Source: Pseudomonas sp. PDM18 (lineage in GTDB: Bacteria > Pseudomonadota > Gammaproteobacteria > Pseudomonadales > Pseudomonadaceae). From it: a DNA stretch of 64,000 nucleotides. The first letter of the stretch is position 1, and every line of letters begins with the position of its first letter. Shown here in pieces: positions 8,355 through 16,316 of the stretch. The position numbers were made by a program, and so were the translations under genes. The stretch covers positions 235,678-299,677 of the forward strand of contig NZ_JACVBX010000009.1 in the NCBI RefSeq assembly GCF_014852585.1, in the 5' to 3' direction. Under the pieces are notes generated by a model. The model saw only the letters and a list, made by a program, of their open reading frames with translations, did not search any database and was not told the DNA's origin.

Positions 8355-8951
8355 ATGTCCCATCCGCTCAGCATGCTGCAGATCAGTGGGCGCGGATATC
8401 CGCCGGCCACCCTGCGCCAGAGCACTCTGTTGATCATCGACGCCCAGGAGGAATACCGCAGCGGCGTGCTCGCCCTGCCTGACCTGGACGCGGCGGTGGC
8501 GCAGATTCGCCTGCTGCTGGAGACGGCCCGGAACATGGGCACTCCCATCGTCCATGTGCATCACCTGGGCGTGGTCGGTGGCCTGCTCGACCCGCAGGGC
8601 CCGCGCGGCCGATTCCTGCCGGAGCTGGCCCCGCTGCCGGGCGAGGTGGTGGTGGACAAGCGCCTGCCCAACGCCTTCGCCGGCACCGACCTGCATGACC
8701 GCCTGCAGGCCAGCGGTCGCCTGGACCTGATCGTCTGCGGGTTCATGACCCACTCCAGCATCAGCACCACCGTCCGCGCCGCCAAGGACTACGGTTATCG
8801 CTGCACCCTGGTGGACGCAGCCTGCGCCACCCGCGACATTCCCACTCCCGAAGGTGGCGTGCTCGCCGCCCGCGACCTGCACCGTGCGGAAATCGCCGCC
8901 CTGGGCGACAACTTCGCCGCCGTGGTCGCACAGGCCCAGGCGCTGGTCTGA
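8355..8951 (+). CDS. Isochorismatase-like hydrolase lacking the catalytic cysteine
   Basis: A 198-residue member of the cysteine-hydrolase/isochorismatase fold. Asp29 (LLIIDAQEEY) and Lys102 (VVDKRLPNAF) of the usual triad are in place, but the position normally held by the nucleophilic cysteine is serine (Ser135 in GFMTHSSISTT). True isochorismatases such as EntB and PhzD also lack that cysteine, so the protein may act on a chorismate-type vinyl ether or be non-hydrolytic; nicotinamidase activity is unlikely. An AGGAG site lies 8 bp upstream of the ATG. Ortholog position PA1677. Substrate unknown. Confidence 0.78.
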   Translation: MSHPLSMLQISGRGYPPATLRQSTLLIIDAQEEYRSGVLALPDLDAAVAQIRLLLETARNMGTPIVHVHHLGVVGGLLDPQGPRGRFLPELAPLPGEVVVDKRLPNAFAGTDLHDRLQASGRLDLIVCGFMTHSSISTTVRAAKDYGYRCTLVDAACATRDIPTPEGGVLAARDLHRAEIAALGDNFAAVVAQAQALV

Positions 8952-9124
8952 AGCCATTCGTCCCGACGGGCGGCAGCGACAAGCGCCAGGGGTTAGGCTC
9001 AGTTTAGGCGCGAAAGCCCGCGAACCCGCTCACCCAGCGGGTTCGCCGCGCTTCCCGACCCTGGGGTTGGAACCCCACCCCTCCCCACCGGTCATAGCCT
9101 CGTTCAACAGATGAGGAAGTCGGG
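8952..9124. other. Intergenic region with two hairpins
   Basis: Between the isochorismatase-like gene and the next gene there is a 10-bp stem, CGAACCCGCT/AGCGGGTTCG (about 9019-9043), and a small GGGGT/ACCCC hairpin (about 9063-9077). Neither is followed by a T-run, so they are at best weak terminators. No reading frame is supported. Confidence 0.5.
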
Positions 9125-9445
9125 ATGAAGATGACCGAGAAGTTCGATCCACCCAGCCTGCGCCCGAAACGTCCGGGCCGCTGGCGCTGGCGCTTCGCCG
9201 CCGCGATTGCCGCGGTGATCGCCACCTTCGGCATCCTGTCCAGCATGGCCGGCGTCGCCGCCCTGCTCCGCCGCCAGCCCGCGGTGGGCGTGCTGCACAT
9301 CGAACCGGGCGCTGGCGCCGTGCTGCTGGTCATCGGCCTGTTATGTCTCTGGCTGGGCGTCACCTTCTGGCGCGCCGCCCGCCGCCGTGCCCGTGGCCGC
9401 GACGGCCTGAGCCTGTCGCCGCGACTGATGAAGCGCCGCAACTGA
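9125..9445 (+). CDS. Small membrane protein, unknown function
   Basis: A 106-residue protein with two predicted transmembrane helices (about residues 23-47 and 62-83), a basic N-terminus (RPKRPGRWRWR) and a very arginine-rich C-terminal tail, both likely cytoplasmic by the positive-inside rule. AGGAAG lies 6 bp before the ATG. Position matches PA1676. I recognise no family. It precedes the Smr gene in the same direction by 68 bp. Confidence 0.65.
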   Translation: MKMTEKFDPPSLRPKRPGRWRWRFAAAIAAVIATFGILSSMAGVAALLRRQPAVGVLHIEPGAGAVLLVIGLLCLWLGVTFWRAARRRARGRDGLSLSPRLMKRRN

Positions 9446-9513
9446 TTTCCTGGGCGAATTTCCGTAGGACCGGCACGATCCGTTAGACTGCGCGGCTCTT
9501 CGAGGAGGTGCGC

Positions 9514-10071
9514 ATGCAAGACGACGATTTTTCCCAGTTCGCCCGCGAAATGCGCGGCGTCAAGCGCATCACCGTGGACCAGGCCGACACCGGCAAACCC
9601 AAGGCCGACCGCAAGCAGCTCAAGGAGCTGCGGCAGAACGCGACTGTGCGCACCGAGAACATCCGGGTGGACGGTCTGTCCGACCAGTTCGTCATCGACG
9701 TCGGCCCCGAAGACGAACTCTACTGGGCTCGCGATGGTGTCCAGGAAGGCCAGATCCGCAAGCTCAAGGCCGGCCAGATCGCCTTCGAGGGCAGCCTCGA
9801 CCTGCACGGCATGAAGATCGAGACGGCCCGCGAAACCCTCTGGGACTTCATCGCCGAAGCCACTCGCTTCGAGATCCGCTGCGTCCGCGTCACCCATGGC
9901 AAGGCCGCACGCGTCGATGGCCGCAGCCCGATGGTGAAGAGCCACGTGAACACCTGGCTGCGCCAGCATCCGCAGGTGCTCGGCTTTGCCTCCTGCTTGC
10001 CACGCCACGGCGGTACCGGAGCGATCTACGTGATGCTGCGACGCACCATGCTCGAAGGTCGCGACGAATAA
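9514..10071 (+). CDS. Smr-domain protein (SmrA/SmrB type)
   Basis: A 185-residue protein whose C-terminal half is an Smr (small MutS-related) domain: SLDLHGMKIETAR opens the domain with the conserved LDLHG, and VTHGKA is the second signature. Smr domains act as endonucleases; in E. coli SmrB cleaves mRNA between collided ribosomes, and this protein could do the same. The N-terminal 85 residues are charged and poorly structured. The ATG is preferred to a GTG two codons upstream because GAGGAGG sits at ideal spacing from the ATG. Ortholog position PA1675. Confidence 0.85.
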   Translation: MQDDDFSQFAREMRGVKRITVDQADTGKPKADRKQLKELRQNATVRTENIRVDGLSDQFVIDVGPEDELYWARDGVQEGQIRKLKAGQIAFEGSLDLHGMKIETARETLWDFIAEATRFEIRCVRVTHGKAARVDGRSPMVKSHVNTWLRQHPQVLGFASCLPRHGGTGAIYVMLRRTMLEGRDE

Positions 10072-10214
10072 ATCCGGCACGGTAATCCAGGTGCAGCGCA
10101 TGGCACCAAACCATCAGCCATAACGCGCCAACCGGCAGCAGGCGCTTGCCAGAGGGGGCCGCGCGCCCTACCCTGCGCCACGGTTTTTATTTTTGTCATT
10201 GCCACAGGTAGATC

Positions 10215-10760
10215 ATGTCCCTGGAACAAAACTACTCCGCGATCCTCAGCCAGCTCGGTGAGGACGTCACCCGCGAAGGTCTGGTCGACACGCCCAAGCG
10301 TGCCGCCAAGGCCATGCAGTATCTTTGCCGCGGCTACCAGCAGACGCTGGAGGAGATCGTCAACGGCGCCCTGTTCAGCTCCGACAACAGCGAGATGGTG
10401 CTGGTCAAGGACATCGAGCTCTACTCGCTGTGCGAGCACCACCTGCTGCCCTTCATCGGCAAGGCCCACGTCGCCTACATCCCCAATGGCAAGGTGCTGG
10501 GCCTGTCCAAGGTCGCGCGCATCGTCGACATGTATGCCCGGCGCCTGCAGATCCAGGAAAACATGTCGCGGCAGATCGCCGAGGCTGTGCAGCAGGTCAC
10601 TGGCGCGCTGGGCGTGGCCGTGGTGATCGAAGCCAAGCACATGTGCATGATGATGCGCGGTGTCGAGAAGCAGAACTCCTCGATGGTCACCTCGGTGATG
10701 CTCGGCGAGTTCCGCGAGAACGCCGCCACCCGCAGCGAGTTCCTCAGCCTGATCCGCTGA
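10215..10760 (+). CDS. folE: GTP cyclohydrolase I
   Basis: FolE opens the GTP ring to give 7,8-dihydroneopterin triphosphate, the first step of tetrahydrofolate (and queuosine/pterin) synthesis. The 181-residue type IA enzyme keeps the zinc ligands Cys73 and His76 ([10 protein letters not shown]) and Cys144 ([10 protein letters not shown]), and the catalytic [15 protein letters not shown]. Ortholog position PA1674, the second GTP cyclohydrolase I gene (folE2) of PAO1. A strong hairpin terminator follows within 20 bp. Confidence 0.95.
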   Translation: MSLEQNYSAILSQLGEDVTREGLVDTPKRAAKAMQYLCRGYQQTLEEIVNGALFSSDNSEMVLVKDIELYSLCEHHLLPFIGKAHVAYIPNGKVLGLSKVARIVDMYARRLQIQENMSRQIAEAVQQVTGALGVAVVIEAKHMCMMMRGVEKQNSSMVTSVMLGEFRENAATRSEFLSLIR

Positions 10761-10778
10761 TCGCGAACCGCCGCCATG

Positions 10779-10806
10779 AAAAAACCGGCCCTCGGGCCGG
10801 TTTTTT
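10779..10806. terminator. Bidirectional intrinsic terminator after folE
   Basis: Stem CCGGCCC/GGGCCGG with a 2-3 base loop, preceded by six A and followed by six T, so it can terminate both folE and, from the other strand, the convergent Cache-domain gene. Confidence 0.9.
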
Positions 10807-10824
10807 GTGCCTGCGCAACAGAGA

Positions 10825-11676
10825 TCAGCGGGTGTAGTAACCCACCGCCACCAGGTAGTGCCCGGCCTTGCGCAGGAAGGCGTGCTTGTTCTCCACCTTG
10901 CTGGTCACCGGGTTGCGCCACTGGTACTCGAACTCGGCTTCGCCCTTTGACTTGGCCAGTTCCAGCATGGCGTGGCCGATGGGGTTGCCGCCCGGGTCCT
11001 TGAGCGATTCGAAATCGGTGCCGACCATCCGCGTGTTGAAGCCGTGGGCGACGAACTTCGAGGTGTCCAGGTCGACCACGAAGACGTAGAGGTCATCCTC
11101 GATAAAGGTCTTGTCCCGTGCGGTGATCTTCTTGAAGGTCCCGTCCGGGTCGGCTTCGACGGCTTTCACCGCCTTGTCCAGCATGGCCGCCGCCTGCTGC
11201 GCCGACGCCCGCGGAATGTAGTAACCCACTGCGAGGAAACGCTCGCCGACGCGCTGGTAATAGACGTGCTTGCGCTCCACCTTGCCATCCGCCCAGTTCT
11301 TCCAGCGATAGTCGGCCTGTTGCACCTTGCCGGTTTCAGGGGACTTCAGCGCCTTGGCGAACTGTGCCTGGAGCGACGGATCGAGAGTGGAAGAAACGTC
11401 CCGGTCGATCAGCACCACCGACGGCCCGCCGCTGGCGAGCATGGTGCCCTTGCTGTCCACTACGAACACATAGAGCTCACCATCGACGAATTCTCCCTGA
11501 CGGCTGAATGCGGCGAAGGCCTTGTCGCCCTCCTGCTTGTAGGCGGCCACCGCCTTGGATAGCAGCGCCTTGGCGCGCTGGTCGTCCGAGCCCGAGGTGG
11601 CGGTCGGCTGGGCGGCGAACAATGGGAAGGACGACAGGAAAGAAAGCAGCAACAGTGACTTCAACAGCGTCTTCAT
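10825..11676 (-). CDS. Exported double-Cache protein
   Basis: A 283-residue periplasmic protein with a signal peptide (LLKSLLLLSFLSSFPLFAA) and two tandem single-Cache repeats, each with the pattern LYVFVVDxxG...RKHVYYQRVGERFLAVGYYI or ...ENKHAFLRKAGHYLVAVGYYT. Cache domains bind small ligands and are usually parts of chemoreceptors or kinases; here there is no membrane or signalling domain, so it is a free binding protein that may work with a separate partner. The start at MKTLL has AGGGG 8 bp upstream. It is convergent with folE and lies upstream of the hemerythrin gene's stop by about 100 bp (same strand). Confidence 0.8.
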   Translation of the reverse strand: MKTLLKSLLLLSFLSSFPLFAAQPTATSGSDDQRAKALLSKAVAAYKQEGDKAFAAFSRQGEFVDGELYVFVVDSKGTMLASGGPSVVLIDRDVSSTLDPSLQAQFAKALKSPETGKVQQADYRWKNWADGKVERKHVYYQRVGERFLAVGYYIPRASAQQAAAMLDKAVKAVEADPDGTFKKITARDKTFIEDDLYVFVVDLDTSKFVAHGFNTRMVGTDFESLKDPGGNPIGHAMLELAKSKGEAEFEYQWRNPVTSKVENKHAFLRKAGHYLVAVGYYTR

Positions 11677-11773
11677 GCGCGAATACCCCTGTGACATAGC
11701 TTGTAGTTGTGCTCAGAGCATAGCCAGCCAGGGGCGATTCGCGTCGGCATTCACTGCCGAAACAGGGGGCGAT

Positions 11774-12235
11774 TCAGCCGAAGAATCGCTTCATCGAGCG
11801 CGAAAGCCAACCGCCGTGGCTCTGGTCGCGGGTCAGCTCGTGCATGGTCGCCTTCACAGCGTCCACGTAGTTGGCGTCGTCATTACGGATATGGTTGAAC
11901 AGCCAACGGCCCAGCAGGCCCTTGAGCTCCTCGGCGACATCCTCGCCGGCATCGAAGCGCGTGCGGTAGTCGGAAACGCGCTTGATGAAGAGTTCATGGA
12001 CCTTCTTGTGCGCACGGGTGAACTGGTAGCCAGAGTCTTCCAGCAGCGTCTCCTCGAAGGCGAAGTGCGAGATGGTGTAGTCGACCAGTTCCTCGATCAC
12101 GCCGCCGAGCATCGCTCGGTCGTGATGGGCCTGGGCCTCGTGCAACTGGTTGATCATTTCGACGATGCGCTTGTGCTGTGCGTCGATCACTCCGATCCCG
12201 GTATCGAGATCCGCCTGCCAAACCAGATAGGCCAT
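11774..12235 (-). CDS. Bacteriohemerythrin
   Basis: A 153-residue O2-binding di-iron protein. All seven ligands can be placed: His21, His57, Glu61, His76, His80, His115 and Asp120. By position it is PA1673, the P. aeruginosa bacteriohemerythrin studied under low oxygen and in twitching-motility contexts; a role in O2 storage or delivery to terminal oxidases is family knowledge, not visible here. The start at MAYLVWQ is chosen because a GGGGAGGGG ribosome site lies just upstream. The Cache protein follows on the same strand. Confidence 0.92.
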   Translation of the reverse strand: MAYLVWQADLDTGIGVIDAQHKRIVEMINQLHEAQAHHDRAMLGGVIEELVDYTISHFAFEETLLEDSGYQFTRAHKKVHELFIKRVSDYRTRFDAGEDVAEELKGLLGRWLFNHIRNDDANYVDAVKATMHELTRDQSHGGWLSRSMKRFFG

Positions 12236-12452
12236 CTTTCCCCTCCCCATGCCGGACAACGACACTGCCTGCCGCTCGCGCCCGGCCACATCGGTACATC
12301 CCGCATGGCAGCGCGTCCAGATTAGGGAGGGCGACAAAACGCCGCCATGATGCCGGTCAACCCCAAAGCGCCGGAATCCGCGGTTTAGAGCGGTTTTTCG
12401 GATTCGTCTGATGGCACTTTGCCGGTTTTCTTCACCGACGCCCGGATCAGCC

Positions 12453-12530
12453 TGTAGGAGCGAGCTTGCTCGCGAATCGCCCAAGGTCAGGTGCTGCCGG
12501 AAACCTGTTCGCGAGCAAGCTCGCTCCTAC
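12453..12530. repeat. REP pair in opposite orientation
   Basis: Head-to-head copies of the GTAGGAGCGAGCTTGCTCGC palindrome separated by about 30 bp. Confidence 0.9.
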
Positions 12531-12552
12531 CAAGAGCACCGGGCGCACAAAG

Positions 12553-12583
12553 AAAAACGCCGCTTCCAGGGAAACGGCGTTTT
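12553..12583 (-). terminator. Terminator of the GST gene
   Basis: Stem AAACGCCG/CGGCGTTT, with a T-run on the minus strand, about 20 bp past the GST stop codon. Confidence 0.8.
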
Positions 12584-12600
12584 CAAGAAGCAGACGCAGA

Positions 12601-13203
12601 TCAGTCCTGCATGGCCACATGCCGCGGGTGATCCGCCACCCGCGCCAGCCAGGCGTTGATGGCCGGGAAGTTCGACAGGTCGAAGCCGCCCTGGTGCGCC
12701 ACATGCGTATAGGCATACAGGGTGATATCGGCGATGGAGTAGGTGTCGCCCACCAGATAAGGCGTCTGCTCCAGCTGCTTCTCCATCACCTTCAGTGCCT
12801 TGTAGCCGCCCTTGTGGCACCGCGCGTATTCCTCGCGGCGCTCCTCGGGTAAGCCGAGGTAGAACTCGATGAAGCGCGCCACCGCCACGTAGGGCTCATG
12901 GCTGTACTGCTCGAAGAACTGCCACTGCAGCACCTGGGTACGCAGGCGCGGTTCGCTGGGCAGCAGTTCGCTGCCGTCGGCGAGGAAGTTGAGGATGGCG
13001 TTGGACTCCCACAGGCAGGTGCCGTCCTCGAGCTTCAGCACGGGAACCTTGCCATTGGGGTTCATCGCCAGGAACTCGGCGGTCTGCGTCTCGCCCTTGA
13101 GGATGTTGACCTCGTGCCACTGGTAAGGCAGGCCGAGCAGGTGCAGGGCCAGCTTGACCTTGTAGCAGTTGCCGGACAGTTGATCGCCGTAAACGGTGTA
13201 CAT
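12601..13203 (-). CDS. Glutathione S-transferase family protein
   Basis: A 200-residue GST: an N-terminal thioredoxin fold (MYTVYGDQLSGNCYKVKLAL, with the glutathione-site segment KVPVLKLEDGTCLWESNAIL at about 50-70) and an all-helical C-terminal domain. It ends about 10 bp after an aminotransferase gene on the same strand and is probably cotranscribed with it; both match PA1654-PA1655. The start is the ATG with GAGGAG 6 bp upstream; a second ATG two codons earlier is too close to that site. The electrophilic substrate is unknown. Confidence 0.88.
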   Translation of the reverse strand: MYTVYGDQLSGNCYKVKLALHLLGLPYQWHEVNILKGETQTAEFLAMNPNGKVPVLKLEDGTCLWESNAILNFLADGSELLPSEPRLRTQVLQWQFFEQYSHEPYVAVARFIEFYLGLPEERREEYARCHKGGYKALKVMEKQLEQTPYLVGDTYSIADITLYAYTHVAHQGGFDLSNFPAINAWLARVADHPRHVAMQD

Positions 13204-13213
13204 GCTCATCTCC

Positions 13214-14371
13214 TCACTGGGCCTGGGCTTCACGGATCACCGCCGCCAGGCGGCGCAACCCCTCGCCGGCGCGTTCGGGCGCCACGTGGCTGAAGTTAAG
13301 CCGCAAATAGCCAGGGTTGGCATCCGGTTCGGTGAAGAAAGGCTCACCGGGCATGAACGCCACGTTCTGCGCCAGCGCCGCGTCCAGCAGTGTGCGGGTG
13401 TCCAGCGGCTGCTTGAGCCTGAGCCAGAAGAACAGGCCGCCCTGGGGCACGTTCCACTCGGCCAGATCGCCGAAATGCTGCTCCAGCTGCGTCTGCATGG
13501 CGTCGCGGCGGATGCGGTAGAAATCGCGCAGCTCAGCCAGATGGCCACGGTAGGCCTCGGTGCCGAACCACTGCAACGCCTGCCACTGGCCGACGCGGTT
13601 GGTGTGCAGGTCGGCGGACTGTTTCAGGCGCAGCAGGTGCGGGAACAGGTCCGGCGTCGCGATCAGGAAGCCCACGCGCAGGCCCGGCAGCAGCGTCTTC
13701 GACACCGTGCCGGTGTAGATCCAGCTGGACTTCTTCAGGCGGCTGACCAGCGGGGTCGCGGCGCCCTCATCGAACACCAGTTCGCGATAGGGCTCGTCCT
13801 CGATCAGGGTGACGCCGAACTCGTCGAGCACGGCGGCTACTTCATCACGGCGCTGTTCGCTGTAGCGCACGCCGGACGGGTTCTGGAACGTCGGGATGAG
13901 GTAGGCGAAGGCCGGCTTGCTGGTCTGCAGACGCTGGCGCAATGCGGCGACGTCCGGGCCTTCGGCGCCCAGCGGCACGGTCAGGCAGCTCGCGCCGAAC
14001 AGCTGGAAGGCCTGCAGCGCAGCGAGATAAGTCGGCGCCTCGAGCAGCACTTGGGTGCCTGGATCGATGAACAGCTTGCTGACCAGGTCGAGCGTCTGCT
14101 GCGAGCCGCTGACGATCAGCACCTGGCTCGCTTCGCAGGGCACGCCCAGTGCGCGTGCCTCGGCGGCAATCGCCTCGCGCAGCGCCGGCTCCCCTTCGCT
14201 CATTCCGTACTGCCCCATACTCGCCGGCATGGCGTCCCAATTCACCTTCGGCAGCATCGGCTCGGCGGGCAGGCCGCCGGCGAAGGACATCACCTCCGGG
14301 CGCTGCGCCGCAGCGAGGATTTCACGGATCAGAGAGCTTTTCAGTCGGGCGATGCGTTCGGAGAAGGCCAT
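13214..14371 (-). CDS. PLP-dependent aminotransferase (fold type I, 2-aminoadipate-like)
   Basis: A 385-residue fold type I aminotransferase. The PLP lysine is Lys225 in YTGTVSKTLLPGLRVG, with NPSG near 165 and EDEPYRELVF near 192 contributing to the cofactor site. The pattern is that of the MocR C-terminal and Lys/2-aminoadipate or valine-pyruvate aminotransferases (LysN-like), without an N-terminal HTH. It faces a MarR-type regulator across an 81-bp gap and is followed by GST. Substrate not assignable. Confidence 0.87.
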   Translation of the reverse strand: MAFSERIARLKSSLIREILAAAQRPEVMSFAGGLPAEPMLPKVNWDAMPASMGQYGMSEGEPALREAIAAEARALGVPCEASQVLIVSGSQQTLDLVSKLFIDPGTQVLLEAPTYLAALQAFQLFGASCLTVPLGAEGPDVAALRQRLQTSKPAFAYLIPTFQNPSGVRYSEQRRDEVAAVLDEFGVTLIEDEPYRELVFDEGAATPLVSRLKKSSWIYTGTVSKTLLPGLRVGFLIATPDLFPHLLRLKQSADLHTNRVGQWQALQWFGTEAYRGHLAELRDFYRIRRDAMQTQLEQHFGDLAEWNVPQGGLFFWLRLKQPLDTRTLLDAALAQNVAFMPGEPFFTEPDANPGYLRLNFSHVAPERAGEGLRRLAAVIREAQAQ

Positions 14372-14404
14372 GGGGTCACCGGTAGCGGGAGCACGGGAGA
14401 ATGA

Positions 14405-14419
14405 GTCAAACTGCTTGAC
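14405..14419. promoter_or_regulatory. Candidate MarR operator
   Basis: A 15-bp inverted repeat, GTCAA-ACTGC-TTGAC, in the short divergent gap between the aminotransferase and the MarR gene. Size and position suit a MarR dimer site repressing both genes. Evidence is symmetry and location only. Confidence 0.45.
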
Positions 14420-14452
14420 CGAAGCTACGACGCCCGAGACGGATACGTCAAT

Positions 14453-14896
14453 ATGCCTGACCTAATAAAAAATGCCCTGCAACTCCAGGCCATGGAAGCC
14501 TTCTTCTTCAGCTACCGGGCCTTCACCGCGAAACCGGACGAAATGCTGGAGCGTCGCGGCCTGAGCCGTGTGCACCACCGCATCCTGTTCTTCATCGCGC
14601 GCAATCCGGGGCTCTCCGTCAGCGAGTTGCTGTCCGCCCTGGGCGTGACCAAGCAGGCGCTGAACGTGCCGCTGCGCCAGTTGCTGGAACGCGATCTGCT
14701 CCGTAGCGAAGCCTGCGACAACGACAAGCGCCGGCGCCTGCTGGAGCTGACGGCCGAAGGCGGCAAGCTGGAGAAGGCCCTGCGCCAGGAACAGGGGCGC
14801 CTGCTGCAACGCGCCTTCGATGAAGCCGGAGAAGACGCGGTGCGTGGCTGGCTGGCGGTCAACCAGGCCATCGCCTGGTCGCAGGACGAGGATTAG
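14453..14896 (+). CDS. MarR-family transcriptional regulator
   Basis: A 147-residue winged-helix regulator. The HTH core lies at about residues 58-85 (LSVSELLSALGVTKQALNVPLRQLLERDLL), and the wing includes DNDKRRRLLELTAEG, a characteristic MarR signature. It is divergent from the aminotransferase-GST pair, so the likely target is that pair and itself; PA1653 is the positional match. Its stop codon overlaps the stop of the convergent membrane-protein gene by 4 bp. Ligand unknown. Confidence 0.87.
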   Translation: MPDLIKNALQLQAMEAFFFSYRAFTAKPDEMLERRGLSRVHHRILFFIARNPGLSVSELLSALGVTKQALNVPLRQLLERDLLRSEACDNDKRRRLLELTAEGGKLEKALRQEQGRLLQRAFDEAGEDAVRGWLAVNQAIAWSQDED

Positions 14897-15534
14897 CGCG
14901 CAGCGGCTTCCAGCTCGCGGGCAGCGCGCAGGAACATCAGCGCCAGCGGCAGCAGGCTGGCCACCGCCAGGGCAGTGCCGGGCAGGAACAGCAGGACGCT
15001 GAGCAGGCACAGGCCGGAGGTGACCTCCAGCCAGCCCATGATCTTCACCGACGGGTACGGCAATTCGATCTTCAGCAGACGGATGCCGTACCACAGGGTG
15101 ACAATACCAGTGGGCACGAACAGCCCCATGAAGCCCATCAGTGCGCCGTTGAATTCGCCGCTGAGCTGCTCGTCGAAGATCAGGCTGTAGAGCTGCATCA
15201 CCAGCGCGATGGCAATCGACAGCCCGACCGGCCAGGCCAGCCCACGGGCGTTGAAGCGATCCTCGAGAAAGCGGCGGGTGCGCCACAGCAGGAAGCAGCC
15301 GAGCACCGTGCTGAGCACGCCGACCCAGAGTTCGTAGCGCTGCCAGGTACTCGACTCATGCAGCGCTGCCGCGAAGGACAAGGCGAACAACACCACATTG
15401 CACAGCAGCAGCGCGAGACTCAAGAAACCGAGCAGACGCAGGTGGCCGGGGTTCCAGCGCCCAGCGAGGAAGGCCCCCGGAGCGCTCTGATCCACCAGCT
15501 CGACCTTGGGGGCGGCATAGGGATTCTGTTCCAT
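14893..15534 (-). CDS. Multi-helix membrane protein with NPYAAP motif
   Basis: A 213-residue inner-membrane protein with about six hydrophobic segments. It begins MEQNPYAAPKVELVD; the NPYAAP N-terminal tag occurs in several bacterial membrane families (DUF805, DUF4013-like) of unknown role. No catalytic motif is visible. Convergent with the MarR gene (4-bp overlap) and divergent from a LysE exporter. Confidence 0.7.
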   Translation of the reverse strand: MEQNPYAAPKVELVDQSAPGAFLAGRWNPGHLRLLGFLSLALLLCNVVLFALSFAAALHESSTWQRYELWVGVLSTVLGCFLLWRTRRFLEDRFNARGLAWPVGLSIAIALVMQLYSLIFDEQLSGEFNGALMGFMGLFVPTGIVTLWYGIRLLKIELPYPSVKIMGWLEVTSGLCLLSVLLFLPGTALAVASLLPLALMFLRAARELEAAAR

Positions 15535-15700
15535 GGTGGCAATCTTCCATCAGTCGTACGGCTTCCCCGCACCATACCGGCGCACTCCCGCGCACGCCAC
15601 TGCCGTTCGCACTGTACGGGCCACTCGGCCGCTGGCTGTTATGGGACAGCCCGGAGCCCGCGGGATTAGGCTGGCCGTACAACTAGACCGGTATACCGCC

Positions 15701-16303
15701 ATGCCCCTCGAACTCCTCGGCGCCTTCGTGCTCTTCGCCTTCGTCACCTCCATCACCCCCGGTCCCAACAACATGATGTTGCTGGCCTCGGGCGTGAACT
15801 TCGGCGTGCGCCGGACCATCCCGCACATGCTCGGCATCAGCATCGGCTTCCTGCTGCTGGTGGTCGCCGTGGGCCTGGGCCTGCACCAGCTGTTCGAGCG
15901 TTTCCCGGCCACCTATACCGCGCTGCGCTACGCCGGCGGCGCGTATCTCCTGTATCTGGCGTGGAAGATCGCCCGCTCCGGCGCGCCCGAAGCAAAGGGC
16001 GAACACCACGCCAAGCCGATGACCTTCCTCCAGGCTGCCGCCTTCCAGTGGGTCAACCCCAAGGCCTGGGTGATGGCCGTAGGCGCCATCGCCACCTACC
16101 TGCCGGCCAATAGCTGGATCGGCAACGTGGTGCTGATCGCCACCCTGTTCGCCGTGGTCAACCTGCCCAGCGTCGGCGTCTGGACGGTGCTCGGCAGTCT
16201 GCTGCGGCGCTGGCTGGAAGACCCACTGCGGCTTCGCCTGTTCAATGTCGGCATGGCGGCGCTGCTGGTCGCTTCGCTCTACCCTCTGTTCACCCGCACC
16301 TGA
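15701..16303 (+). CDS. LysE/RhtB-family exporter
   Basis: A 200-residue inner-membrane protein with about six helices and the family signature FVTSITPGPNNMMLLASGVNFG near the N-terminus and WVNPKAWVMAVGA in the second half. LysE/RhtB proteins export amino acids or their derivatives. The ATG is chosen because upstream in-frame extension runs into the neighbouring promoter region; no strong ribosome site is seen. The BenE gene begins 13 bp downstream, so the two are likely cotranscribed. Confidence 0.85.
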   Translation: MPLELLGAFVLFAFVTSITPGPNNMMLLASGVNFGVRRTIPHMLGISIGFLLLVVAVGLGLHQLFERFPATYTALRYAGGAYLLYLAWKIARSGAPEAKGEHHAKPMTFLQAAAFQWVNPKAWVMAVGAIATYLPANSWIGNVVLIATLFAVVNLPSVGVWTVLGSLLRRWLEDPLRLRLFNVGMAALLVASLYPLFTRT

Positions 16304-16316
16304 TGGAAGTTCGTGC

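Larger units (their letters stand above)
12236..12600. other. Intergenic region between hemerythrin and GST genes
   Basis: This 365-bp gap holds the hemerythrin upstream region, a REP pair (12453-12530) and the GST terminator (12553-12583). I see no coding frame or RNA gene. Confidence 0.6.
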
